43,885 bases of DNA from an uncultured Eggerthellaceae bacterium (GTDB lineage: Bacteria > Actinomycetota > Coriobacteriia > Coriobacteriales > Eggerthellaceae), in the NCBI GenBank assembly GCA_910584145.1, contig CAJTXX010000015.1:1-43885 (forward strand), given 5' to 3'. Under the pieces are notes generated by a model, which was not told the origin of the DNA, searched no databases, and worked only from the letters and a program-made list of their open reading frames with translations. How positions within the stretch are numbered: position 1 is the stretch's first letter; each line of letters starts with the position of its first letter. Shown in pieces: positions 25,001-32,904 of this stretch. The position numbers were made by a program, and so were the translations under genes.

Positions 25001-28000
25001 TGCGCGACGACCTCGGCCTGGCCGCTGGCACGTCAGCACCGCAGGACGAGACGTCCGAGGCGCGCTACAACCGCATGAAGGCTGCTCTGGATACGCTTCA
25101 GAACAGGCTCAACGAGAAATCGAACGGCGAGGAATTCCCGTTCAAGGCATCGGCGCAGTCTGAGCTCGACTATGCGAAGAAGCTGCTCGACGACGAGAAG
25201 GCCGGTCTGGGCGATGTGCGCCGCGTGCATGCGAGTCTGGCTGACGCCTATGATGGCGGCAAGAACCTCGGCATCAGCGGCCTGAACGCATGGCAGCCGC
25301 TGGGCAAGGCCATCGCTGCGGGCGACCGCATCATCGTGTACGTGAAAGCGAAGGATTCCGGCAATACCGGCCGTTCCAAGATCGACCTGTACGTGGGCCA
25401 GCAGTACGGCGAGTCGAGCATGCCGCCGCGCCGTCTGGGCACGTTCTCGAACGGGCGCACCGAGTTCACGGTGCCGGCTGACTTCCTCTCCTCGTCCGAG
25501 TTCGAGAAGGGTGGCCGCATGTACGTGCAGTACACCGGCAACAACCCAGCGGACGACTACGAGGTGCGCATCCTGGGCGCCGAGGATATCCCCATGCTCG
25601 ACCTGTATGGCGTGACCGACGAAGCTGCCCGCGATGAGCTGATAAGCGATTACGTGGCTGAGCTCGAGGATCATGTGGGCAAGCTGGAGCAGACCCACAA
25701 GGCGATGCACGAGACGGAGAACGACGAGCATGAGCATGCCAGCGTGAACTACCCCTATGAGCCGATACGCTGCATATCGAATGCGACTGACATCATGACC
25801 GACCGCATGATGATCTCTGTGCATGCCGATAAGGCGCTCGAGGCGTGCGGCCAGAACCTGCCGAGCGCCACGCGTGCTGACCATCTGGCGACGTCTCTTG
25901 AGGGCCTCGACCAGATGATGGACCTGTTCTACCAGCACAAGGGCCTGATGAAGGGCGCTGGCGGCACGAACGAGGTGCCAGCGCGCCACCTGAACATCCG
26001 CTGCATGCAGATGTTCGCAGGCGCCTTCATGTACGCTGCGGGCAACCACATCGGCGTGGGTTATCCCGAGTCGAAGAACTTCGGCATTCTGGTGCCGGTG
26101 GAGACCGATGAGAACGGCAAGCTCACGCAGGGCCAGTACTACGGCTGGGGCTCGGCGCACGAGATCGGCCATAACATCAACGACGGCCGCTATGCCCTGG
26201 CTGAGGTGACGAACAACTACTTCGCCCAGATCTGCTGGATCATCGAGGGGCAGAGGCAGGGTGGGGTGGATAGCCCCGCCAAGCAGCGCTGGCAAGATGC
26301 GAGCGTCTACGAGCGCGTTACGTCGGGTGCGATGGGCCGTACGGGCAATGTGGCTACGCAGTTGGCCATGTACTGGCAGCTGATGCTCGCCTATGACAAG
26401 TCGCCGGAGGTGTACACGTTCTACGACAGTGCTGATAGTCTGCTGGCTAACCGCTTCTACGCGAAGATGGAGAGCTATGCTCGCAACCCATCGTCTGCTC
26501 CGGGCACGCTCGTGCTGGGCGACCGCGACCAGAACACCATCAGGCTGGCGAGCGCCGCTGCCGGCAAGGACCTGCGCACCTTCTTCGAGCGCTGGGGCTT
26601 GGAGGCCGACGCTGATACGGTTGCGTATGTGGAGCAGTTCCCGGCAGAGGAGCGCGCGATCTACTACGACACCAACGCTACGCGCAAGGTGCGCGGCGGC
26701 GTGCCGGCTGCGGAGAGCGACGCTAGCAGCGTAGCGGTGGGCGGATTCCGCGATGTGTCCGATACGGAGAGCTCGGCGCCGAACACCGTCGCGCTCGATG
26801 GCAGCGATGTGACGCTGACCATGAGCACGGGCGGCAACGCGAGCATCCACGGTTACGAGATCACCCGCAACGTCTATGCCGCTGGCAAGCTGATCGGCGA
26901 GGTGGTCGGGTTCGTGGAGCCGACCGATGGCGTGGCCACCTTCACCGACCATGCGGCCTATCTGGGCAACATCTGCGTGGAGTACGACGTGCGCGCCGTG
27001 ACCAACAACCTGTACTACAGCGAGCCGCAGCGCACGCATCAGGTGAAGCTGGCGGGCAACGGCCTGTACGACAGCGCGCAGTGGACCGTCTCTAGCAATA
27101 TGACGTCGCCGCAGGATATCCAGAGCATCCTGGATGCCATGAGCAACAGCACCTACGATTGCAGCGGCGTGGTGGACGACAGCGGGGCCGACGGATACGT
27201 GCCGGCCATCGATCACATCCTCGATGGCAGCGAGGTGGAAGTGCCCAAGCTCGCCGCCAACGGCAGCGTGGTGGTAGATGAGAAGGGCGCCATCCAGATG
27301 GAGAAGAAGGGCACCTATCGCGGCAGCGCTACGGCCGACCCGCAGGTGACCATCGACATGGGCTCGAAGCGCAAGGTAGAGCACCTCGAGTACACGCAGG
27401 GCAACGCTGGTGCTGCCATGGGCGCCTATAAGGTGGAGCTCAGCGAGAACGGCACCGATTACGTGGAGGCCGCGACGGGCACCATAACCGGCACCAGCCC
27501 CACGCAGATCTACTTCCCTGACACCACCGAGGGCGGGGATGGCTATGTCGATACGTTCTGGGCTCGCTATGTGCGTGTGACCATGCCCGGCCAGGCCGGC
27601 AAGGAGATCGGCATCGCGTCGCTGAAGGTGTACGGCCCCTCGGGCGACAACGTGGAGCTGACCGAGGTCAAGGTGGAAGGCGAGTCTGCCTCCATCCCCG
27701 CCATCGGCAAGCTGAAGGACGACTTCGTTTATGAGGCTTCCACGGGCAAGAAGATACCGGCGGGCTCCATCATCTTCACGGGCTCGTACAAGGGCAACCC
27801 GGCCTACAACGTGTTCGTGCTGTACAACGAGAAGGGCGAGCTGCTGGGCGGTGCCGACCTCGAGGGCAACCTGCAAGCGAACCAGATCGTGCTGGCGGAC
27901 GACCCGGGCAATGCCGAGCTGGGTGAGACGGCTGACGGCCGCTGGGTGTATTGGATAGAGCCCGGTGCTGCGTGGAGTGCTGAGAAGGTGCGCGTCGAGA

Positions 28001-28128
28001 TGTACCGCGTCGACAACGCCTTCACGAACGAGGGCCAGCGCCTGGTGAGCGATTGCAAGTTCGTGACAGTGCCGGGCGATCTGCCCGACATCGTGCTGAC
28101 CAGCGATGCAACCAACCCGAACAACTAG
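22087..28128 (+). CDS. Secreted multidomain M60-like metalloprotease with dockerin-like, FN3 and discoidin domains
   Basis: 2013 residues. In order: a signal peptide (1-28, cut after ALA); an acidic linker; a beta domain (about 98-230, LEPGTYTVTIKSDKFTTYQ) of the kind that precedes dockerins; a dockerin-like domain (235-294); an Ala-rich spacer (about 450-540); two fibronectin III domains (about 595-688, 693-780); a discoidin-like domain (about 790-955); the M60 peptidase (about 1060-1525); an FN3-like domain; an F5/8 type C domain (about 1660-1852); and a beta-rich end. The zinc site is HEIGHNINDGRYALAE: H1358, E1359, H1362 and E1373, fitting HExxH-x(8,28)-E. M60 enzymes cut mucin-type glycoproteins, and discoidin domains bind sugars. 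There is no LPXTG or membrane anchor, so retention by the neighbour's cohesin-like domain is inferred. Confidence 0.9.
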   Translation: MKRTTSRILSVALSATLACSLFGAPALADPGSSSRAEEQGGEAAVADASADAPEAEPDAVEGDLAFEDLLDIPADVPAEGDELGIDEEEAIVYEDEAAPAEGREGVVQPRTPNRMINVTIKDTRQTVYHESTEFEISLDGPTRDTMVVSSTKSERPKTDNIDSSMTGTDDFRYYVALASFQKLEPGTYTVTIKSDKFTTYQQVIELNAGARSIMLYTGSTSVNVDDKISQPGLIYYGDVDRNGSVTRSDALQVIGAIEDREDKAWNNLNGERTAEGADVVNLIDLQILAENLGHDTVLSEAVDTSTPGTPGDTDDVPLPDFAVDENTSIVESADKNAVTPDRIDEIIGNFDPSTVLLMQPTNGEAISQANPVQIDMNNLQNVLSNEETQYDPDTGAVLPPSEPVLVEGVKITSPVASQGAVKGGTLVATYDDNGVERTIEVPFDDEAEGSSSQVTRSLSAGAMAASASSATAETALQTTIPGASGAARAAEQDDDAAATQASAAKSAARSLAAPVQASGVRAASRTIAAPAGSATSAIVAPDGTITINFGKKIAIKRITLKVTKTAASSGELNLAEISSVEFLNDMDQNVGAPEMNIPEGLAVTNGSKQFTLTWEPAPNSRGYEVSIEAKGKQEIRRTTATSLTVTSFVGGTKGKVENGIAYTVKVQSMNGEWRSGWSQSVVARPKATKVPDKPEGVTARGGYRFVALSWKAMEDTDFYNVYYRLKTDANDGAWTKIANIENNSYTLDGLADRTEYQFYVTGQNEIGPSPASDVVSGRTEAVEPAELPNYKAISNDRIVSLGIAAPAQIVDTENNMTTSDWSSVVPVKHILMDGDYRSYVNVTDWDMGVSYHTGAGIIATFDEPLDRLGFISFAAAIDNNSYSGLRVTVTHSDGKIEPVPGASITQKTCENGRRYNIVRLPGNDANTDVKSVRIGLNRYSRGMNIAEMRFHDYDSVYDDIMGVYDDEMHIRLRDDLGLAAGTSAPQDETSEARYNRMKAALDTLQNRLNEKSNGEEFPFKASAQSELDYAKKLLDDEKAGLGDVRRVHASLADAYDGGKNLGISGLNAWQPLGKAIAAGDRIIVYVKAKDSGNTGRSKIDLYVGQQYGESSMPPRRLGTFSNGRTEFTVPADFLSSSEFEKGGRMYVQYTGNNPADDYEVRILGAEDIPMLDLYGVTDEAARDELISDYVAELEDHVGKLEQTHKAMHETENDEHEHASVNYPYEPIRCISNATDIMTDRMMISVHADKALEACGQNLPSATRADHLATSLEGLDQMMDLFYQHKGLMKGAGGTNEVPARHLNIRCMQMFAGAFMYAAGNHIGVGYPESKNFGILVPVETDENGKLTQGQYYGWGSAHEIGHNINDGRYALAEVTNNYFAQICWIIEGQRQGGVDSPAKQRWQDASVYERVTSGAMGRTGNVATQLAMYWQLMLAYDKSPEVYTFYDSADSLLANRFYAKMESYARNPSSAPGTLVLGDRDQNTIRLASAAAGKDLRTFFERWGLEADADTVAYVEQFPAEERAIYYDTNATRKVRGGVPAAESDASSVAVGGFRDVSDTESSAPNTVALDGSDVTLTMSTGGNASIHGYEITRNVYAAGKLIGEVVGFVEPTDGVATFTDHAAYLGNICVEYDVRAVTNNLYYSEPQRTHQVKLAGNGLYDSAQWTVSSNMTSPQDIQSILDAMSNSTYDCSGVVDDSGADGYVPAIDHILDGSEVEVPKLAANGSVVVDEKGAIQMEKKGTYRGSATADPQVTIDMGSKRKVEHLEYTQGNAGAAMGAYKVELSENGTDYVEAATGTITGTSPTQIYFPDTTEGGDGYVDTFWARYVRVTMPGQAGKEIGIASLKVYGPSGDNVELTEVKVEGESASIPAIGKLKDDFVYEASTGKKIPAGSIIFTGSYKGNPAYNVFVLYNEKGELLGGADLEGNLQANQIVLADDPGNAELGETADGRWVYWIEPGAAWSAEKVRVEMYRVDNAFTNEGQRLVSDCKFVTVPGDLPDIVLTSDATNPNN
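22789..22968 (+). other. Dockerin-like domain within the M60 protein
   Basis: The first calcium loop is canonical: D238-V-D240-R-N242-G243-S-V245-T-R-S-D249, matching DxNxDGxVxxxD. The second half (AEGADVVNLIDLQILAENLG, 274-293) keeps the hydrophobic pattern and last Asp but has lost most calcium ligands. The module sits near the N-terminus, just after a beta domain, like the X-dockerin pairs of clostridial secreted enzymes. Confidence 0.7.
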
Positions 28129-28153
28129 CCGAACGGAAAGCGGAGTAGTGAAC

Positions 28154-28909
28154 ATGGAGAACATGATGAAGAGATGCGCCGGCGCTGTGGTGGCCGCGCT
28201 TGCGATGTGCCTTGCTCTGGCGGTTCCGTCGGCATGGGCTGACTCGGTCAGCGACGAGGTGCTGCTGGCCCCGGTGGAGGGCGCGCATGACGTGTCGGTG
28301 TCCATCAAGAGCAAGGAAGCCGACGTGACCGCGGTGTCGCTCGCGCTCGATGTCGCTGTGGTGGGTGAGGGCGCGGCTGATGTGACCGTGGGCTTCACCT
28401 TCTCGGATGCGCTGGTTGGCGCGAAGGTGAAGGAGTTCACCACCGACGAGAACGGCCGCATGAACATCTATGTGGCTGGTGGCGAGAACCTGTTCAAGGA
28501 CGGGACGCTCGCGCTGGGCCGTGTGGTGCCCACCGCCAAAGAGGGCGCCAAGGTGTCCGCCAAGATGAAAGTGGAAGTGCCCGAGGGCGACGGTGTGCTC
28601 CAGTTCGTGCGCATGGGCGGTGCTCGTGTGTACGATCTTGAGCCTTCGACCACGTTGTATCGGCCCGAGGCGGTGACGGTCGATCTGGCTGCGCTACCGA
28701 GCGTGCCCGACCCCACGCCGACCCCGGACGACAAGGGGCCGAACAACGATATCATCGGCCAGACGCCCGACACGAATCCGAACAAGGAGCTGCCGGCCAC
28801 GGGGGATGGGCTGGTGCCGATCATCGTCGGCTTGGTGTGCGTGGCTGCGGTGGCGGCAGTGGTCATCGTGGCGCTGGTGGTGCGCAAGAAGAAGGCCGAC
28901 AAGCAGTAG
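28154..28909 (+). CDS. LPXTG-anchored surface protein with a cohesin-like domain
   Basis: 251 residues. Signal peptide 1-29 (cut after AWA); a beta-rich domain (about 40-150); a Pro/Asp/Asn linker; a sortase signal LPATG (213-217); a membrane helix; and a tail RKKKADKQ. The domain alternates beta strands in the cohesin order, with ALDVAVV, VTVGFTFSDALV, then MNIYVAGGENLFKDGTLALGRVV and a following KEGAKVSAKMKVEV strand pair, which resembles cohesins that end in a 'G.L..L' turn. It is a single small domain, so it would be a one-slot anchor. It lies 25 nt after the protease gene and shares its promoter. The start at 28154 is 8 nt after GGAG; the in-frame GTG at 28148 is too close. The cohesin call rests on pattern only; the anchor is certain. 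Confidence 0.75.
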   Translation: MENMMKRCAGAVVAALAMCLALAVPSAWADSVSDEVLLAPVEGAHDVSVSIKSKEADVTAVSLALDVAVVGEGAADVTVGFTFSDALVGAKVKEFTTDENGRMNIYVAGGENLFKDGTLALGRVVPTAKEGAKVSAKMKVEVPEGDGVLQFVRMGGARVYDLEPSTTLYRPEAVTVDLAALPSVPDPTPTPDDKGPNNDIIGQTPDTNPNKELPATGDGLVPIIVGLVCVAAVAAVVIVALVVRKKKADKQ

Positions 28910-28996
28910 CTCGCCGCTTGGCCGTTGCTTAGCAGCGGCTGCGTGCTGCGCGCTCGGCCGCCCGGCGTGAGCCGGCCAAGGAACATGCATGAAAAG

Positions 28997-29023
28997 AAAG
29001 ACCCTGCGCGATGCAGGGTCTTT
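28997..29023 (+). terminator. Intrinsic terminator, bidirectional form
   Basis: An 11-bp stem, AAAGACCCTGC / GCAGGGTCTTT, with loop GCGAT, followed by CTCG rather than a long T-run. It lies between the cohesin-like gene and the convergent CoA-transferase gene and may serve both. Confidence 0.88.
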
Positions 29024-29099
29024 CTCGTTCGCAGGTGAGCCGCCCTGCGTATGCGTTACGGCTGCGCGTATGCGCGCCGCGGATGCTGCGCTGCGGCAG

Positions 29100-30425
29100 T
29101 TACTTCGCCGCTACCAAGTCGGCCTTCGCGCCGTCGTTGCTGCCGATGACGCCCTTCGAGGCCAAGTCGGCGATCTGAGCGTCGGTGTAGCCGAGGCCCT
29201 TCAGTATCTCCTCGTTGTTCTCGCCCAGCTTCGGGGCGCGCTTGTAGTCGGGCTCGTAGTTGCTGAACGTGCAAGGCACGCCGATGGTCTTGAAGCTGCC
29301 GCGTGCGTCGCCCTGGTCGATGGTGACGATGGTACCATCGCTGTTCAGGTCGGGATCGTTCTCGATCTCGTTCCAATCGAGCACGGGTCCCACAGGCACG
29401 CCTTTCGCGCCTAGCTCCTTGGTCAGCGTGTACTTGTCGTACTGCATCGTGTACTCCTCGACGCGCTTATATACCTCGGCTTTGTGCTCGTCGCGCGCGT
29501 TCGGCGTGCTGAACTTCGGGTCGGTCAGCCAGTCTTGGAAGCCCATCGCGTTGCAGAAGGTCTCGAAGCCCTTCGGCGACTGCTGTATCACGATGTACAC
29601 GTAGGCGTTCGGGTCGGTTTCCCAGCCTTTGGCGCGGTAGCACCAGCCGAGCACCAAGCCGCCCTCGGCGTTCGCGGCGCGCGGGATGGCCTTGCCCCAC
29701 TTGTAGCCCGGGTAGCAATCGTAGTAGGTCAGCTCGCCCAGGTTGTCCAAGATGAGCTGGTCGCGCAGCTTGATGCGGCACAGGTTCAGCACGGCGTTCT
29801 GCATCGACTGGTATACGTAGCAACCCTCGCCGGTGCGATGACGCTGCTCGAGCGCAGCCAGGATGCCGATCAGCAGGTGCATGCCGGAGTTCGAATCGCC
29901 CAGCGCTGCGCCCGACTGCGTGGGCACGTTGTTCTCGCCTTCATACCACCCGGTGGTTGATGCGGAGCCGCCGGCGCACTGCGCCACGGGCTCGAACGCC
30001 TTCACATGCTCGAAGCGGCTGCCTTTGTTGAAGCCCTTCAGCGACGCCATGATGCACTTCGGGTTGATCTTGTGCACCTGCTCCCAGCCGAAGCCCAGCT
30101 TCTCCACATCGCCCGGGCCGATGTTCTCCACGAAGATGTCGGCGTCGGCCAGCAGCTTCGTCAGCACCTCGGCGCCGGAGGGGTCCTTCATGTCCAAGGT
30201 GATGGACTTCTTGTTAGCATTCAGCTGGAGGAAGTACAGGGAATACGACCCGTCGACGTCGTTCATCTCGTTGCGTGTGGGGTCGCCGCCGTGCACTTTC
30301 TCCAGCTTGATGACCTCGGCGCCCAGCCATGCCAGCATCTGCGTGCAGGATGGGCCCGATTGGACCTGCGTCCAGTCGATGACTTTGATACCCGCCAGCG
30401 GGGCGGTCGATCGCGTGTCAGTCAT
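29100..30425 (-). CDS. frc: Formyl-CoA:oxalate CoA-transferase-like enzyme (class III)
   Basis: 441 residues, full length for CaiB/BaiF (class III) CoA-transferases. The catalytic Asp is D177 in GAALGDSNSGMHLLIGILAAL, closely matching formyl-CoA transferase. The N-terminal Rossmann part has LAGIKVIDWTQVQSGPSCTQMLAWLGAEVIKLEK, and the C-terminal end closes the interlocked dimer fold. The enzyme moves CoA from formyl-CoA to oxalate. The expected partner oxalyl-CoA decarboxylase (oxc) is not in the window, so another acyl pair cannot be excluded. The start at 30425 follows GAGGAGG by 4 nt; the open frame extends 14 codons upstream. It is a single gene with a divergent membrane-protein gene upstream. 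Confidence 0.85.
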   Translation of the reverse strand: MTDTRSTAPLAGIKVIDWTQVQSGPSCTQMLAWLGAEVIKLEKVHGGDPTRNEMNDVDGSYSLYFLQLNANKKSITLDMKDPSGAEVLTKLLADADIFVENIGPGDVEKLGFGWEQVHKINPKCIMASLKGFNKGSRFEHVKAFEPVAQCAGGSASTTGWYEGENNVPTQSGAALGDSNSGMHLLIGILAALEQRHRTGEGCYVYQSMQNAVLNLCRIKLRDQLILDNLGELTYYDCYPGYKWGKAIPRAANAEGGLVLGWCYRAKGWETDPNAYVYIVIQQSPKGFETFCNAMGFQDWLTDPKFSTPNARDEHKAEVYKRVEEYTMQYDKYTLTKELGAKGVPVGPVLDWNEIENDPDLNSDGTIVTIDQGDARGSFKTIGVPCTFSNYEPDYKRAPKLGENNEEILKGLGYTDAQIADLASKGVIGSNDGAKADLVAAK

Positions 30426-30583
30426 GATGCCTCCTCGGTTCGCTCTTCTCGGTCTCGCTTCGAACATCCCAAGGGTATAAGGTGCGGCGTGTCGGGCGGT
30501 GCCACCGCATGGTTTTGAAACGGAAGCGCTGCGGCTGTGATACGCTGCCGTTACCTGGGTCCGCGGTGTTGTTTTTCCATATG

Positions 30584-30633
30584 TTGCAGGTCATGCTGCC
30601 GCAGGCGATATGTTCCATTACAATTAATGGAAC
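30584..30633 (+). promoter_or_regulatory. Putative promoter with a 9-bp-arm operator palindrome
   Basis: TTGCAG (30584-30589), a 17-nt spacer and a poor GATATG (30607-30612) are followed by a perfect inverted repeat GTTCCATTA-CAAT-TAATGGAAC (30612-30633). The palindrome also contains TACAAT (30619-30624). Its position over the likely start of transcription suggests repressor binding; it could act on the divergent frc gene as well. Confidence 0.5.
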
Positions 30634-30663
30634 TGCCTCTATTGTGGATGCGCTAGGAAGCGA

Positions 30664-32076
30664 ATGGCTAAGAAGAACAAGAAGAAAAAGACCGCACAGG
30701 AGCTGAGCGAAGAGCAACGCGTGCGCAAGGCCCAGAAGGAGAAGGCCAAGGCGCAGGTGAAGCGCGCTGTGCAGGCGACCGAGCAAGAGATCGCAGCGCA
30801 GGCTCCGGAGGCTGCATCTGATGCGGAAGCCGATGCGGAGGCCGAGCGCATCGCCTTGAAAGAGGCGATGGATGCTGCGCGCGAGAGCGCTGCGGTGCTG
30901 CGCGAGGCGGCGAATGCGCTCTCCCAGTCGGCTGCGCAGTCGGTAGCCGCTGCGCGTTGGGGGCAGTTCCCGGGCCAGAATATGGGCATACCGGCGGCTG
31001 GCATGGCACCCATGCTCCCGCCGTATCATCAGGAGGGCATGCGCCCGCCTGCGGGCATGCCGGCCGGTTCCTACGACGATCCGTACGCCGATATGCGCGA
31101 CCGCGAGATGCGCGAATCGGCGGGTTACAGCCCGAAAGAGCCTGCTGACGTCCCGTCGGCTGACGGACGCGGCGGCAAGCGCTGGGGCTCGCCCATCAAG
31201 AGCTTGAAGTCGCGCGTCGCGGCGGTGGCTGGCGGCGGCCAGCAGAAGGCCGGCCGCGCCGACGCGGCGATGCTCTCGGGGCTGCCCAAGTTCGGCGAGG
31301 CGCCCGACCCGCTGCCGTCGCCACAAGAGATACTCGCAAGCCTTCCCTCGTTCGACGTGACGGGGCGCCCGACGGCGCCCGAGCCGCAACCGAGCTCGGA
31401 GATGGCGTACCAGTCGGGCCAGGTGGCCGAGGCCGCATTCCCGACATTCGCCGACCCGACCTCCTTCCCGGTGGAGATGCCGCTCTCGCAGGTGCCGCCG
31501 GTTCAGGAGCAAGTCATAGAGATACCCGCGCAAGAGGTGGTGTACGGAGAAGTGCAGATGCCCGACCCTTATGTGCAGGCATACGACCCGATGCAGGGCT
31601 ACGACCCTTCGGTCATGTATGACCCGACGCAAGCATTCGACCCTGCCATGCAGATGCAGGGCTACGATCCCGCCATGCAGGGCTACGACCCCTACGCGTA
31701 TGGCGGCATGGCTTACGATCCTTATGCCGACCCGACGCTCTACGCGGGTGTTGGCGTGCCGCCGAAGGGCGGCATGGCCACTGCGTCGCTGATATTGGGC
31801 ATCTTGTCCATTTTGGTGGCGTTCCTGCCGCCGCTCGGCATCGTGCTGGCGGTGCTGGCCATCGTGCTGGCGAAGGCGTATGCGAAGAAGGGCGGCATGG
31901 CTCCACGCGCAGGCACCGGACGCGTGTGCGGTGTGGTGGGGCTCGTGCTCAGCATCGTATTGGCCATTGCCATCGGCGTGTTCGTGGCGTACTTCGTGGG
32001 CGGTCTATACGGCGAATCGAACGCCGGCGCCATCATGGGATATCTGCAGACGACCCCGCTCGCGCAATTCTTATAA
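30664..32076 (+). CDS. DUF4190-type membrane protein with a YDP-repeat linker
   Basis: 470 residues. A Lys/Glu/Ala-rich N-terminus (KKNKKKKTAQELSEEQRVRK and a coiled coil to about 95) is followed by a Pro/Met-rich linker and a stretch of YDP/GYDP repeats (about 302-358). The C-terminus (about 365-470) has two membrane helices with the DUF4190 look (MATASLILGILSILVAFLPPLGIVLAVLAIVLA, then GLVLSIVLAIAIGVFVAYF). No signal peptide, so the long N-terminal part stays in the cytoplasm. Function unknown; a scaffold at the membrane is possible. The start ATG is close to AGGAAG. The next gene starts 4 nt after the stop. Confidence 0.8.
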   Translation: MAKKNKKKKTAQELSEEQRVRKAQKEKAKAQVKRAVQATEQEIAAQAPEAASDAEADAEAERIALKEAMDAARESAAVLREAANALSQSAAQSVAAARWGQFPGQNMGIPAAGMAPMLPPYHQEGMRPPAGMPAGSYDDPYADMRDREMRESAGYSPKEPADVPSADGRGGKRWGSPIKSLKSRVAAVAGGGQQKAGRADAAMLSGLPKFGEAPDPLPSPQEILASLPSFDVTGRPTAPEPQPSSEMAYQSGQVAEAAFPTFADPTSFPVEMPLSQVPPVQEQVIEIPAQEVVYGEVQMPDPYVQAYDPMQGYDPSVMYDPTQAFDPAMQMQGYDPAMQGYDPYAYGGMAYDPYADPTLYAGVGVPPKGGMATASLILGILSILVAFLPPLGIVLAVLAIVLAKAYAKKGGMAPRAGTGRVCGVVGLVLSIVLAIAIGVFVAYFVGGLYGESNAGAIMGYLQTTPLAQFL

Positions 32077-32079
32077 GCT

Positions 32080-32904
32080 ATGGAAAAAGACGCGAATAAA
32101 GACACCGGCAAGCAGAAGCCGAGCTTCTTCGAGCGGTTGACGGGCAAGCGCTCTGAGGTCTCCGAGGACGAATTCTTGGAGCTGCTGGACGAGGCGCCCG
32201 AGCTGGCCGACGACGAGAAGCGCATGATCCAAGACATCATCGACCTGGGCGACACCGTGGTGAACGAGATATGCACGCCGCGCGTCGATGTCATGCTGGC
32301 GCAAGACGACGAGACGGGCCGCGCCGCGCTCGAGCGCATGCGGGGCACCGGGTACTCGCGCCTGCCGGTGTGCCATGACAGCATCGACGATATCATCGGC
32401 ATCGTGCATTACAAGGACCTGATCGGTCCGCTCATGGACGGCTCGATCGACGAGCCGGTCACGCGGTTCATGTACGAGCCGATGTTCGTGCCTGAGACGA
32501 AGGATGTCATCCCGCTCCTCGGCGAGATGCAGGCCCAGCACCAGCAGATGGCCATCGTGGTGGACGAGTACGGCGGCACCGAGGGCGTCATAACCATCGA
32601 GGACATCGTGGAGGAGATCGTCGGCGAGATAGCCGACGAGTCCGACGTGGGTGGCGAGCTGCTGACGCAGGTGGAGCCGGATGTGTGGCGCGTCGACGGC
32701 CGCTTCCCGGTGGAGGATGCCCTGGAGCTCGGCTGGCCCGTCGAAGCATCGGACGATTACGAGACCATAGCCGGTTGGCTGATGGGCACGCTCGATTCCG
32801 TGCCGAAGGCGGGCGATGTGGTGCTGGCCGACGGCTACGAGTTCAAGATAGAGAAGATGCGCCGCAGCCGTATCTCGCTGATACGGGTTCAGAAGCTGGC
32901 GTAG
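32080..32904 (+). CDS. CorC/HlyC-like CBS-domain protein without a membrane domain
   Basis: 274 residues. An N-terminal region with KPSFFERLTGKRSEVSEDEFLELLDE, typical of soluble CorC, then the CBS pair (about 65-190, TPRVDVMLAQDD and IVVDEYGGTEGVITIEDIVEEIVGEI) and a CorC_HlyC domain (about 195-274). It lacks the DUF21 membrane part found in its relative at 2232 and should be cytosolic, perhaps acting on a transporter elsewhere. ATG comes 4 nt after the preceding stop with no clear ribosome site, so coupled translation is likely. Its last 16 bases overlap the 3' end of the convergent recQ gene. Confidence 0.9.
   Translation: MEKDANKDTGKQKPSFFERLTGKRSEVSEDEFLELLDEAPELADDEKRMIQDIIDLGDTVVNEICTPRVDVMLAQDDETGRAALERMRGTGYSRLPVCHDSIDDIIGIVHYKDLIGPLMDGSIDEPVTRFMYEPMFVPETKDVIPLLGEMQAQHQQMAIVVDEYGGTEGVITIEDIVEEIVGEIADESDVGGELLTQVEPDVWRVDGRFPVEDALELGWPVEASDDYETIAGWLMGTLDSVPKAGDVVLADGYEFKIEKMRRSRISLIRVQKLA

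Noticed and set aside
25033..28467. A 1144-codon open frame on the minus strand opposite the M60 protease gene
   Set aside because: It mirrors the codon pattern of the plus-strand gene, is rich in His/Arg/Val, has no ribosome site and crosses the end of one gene into the next. A GC-rich shadow.
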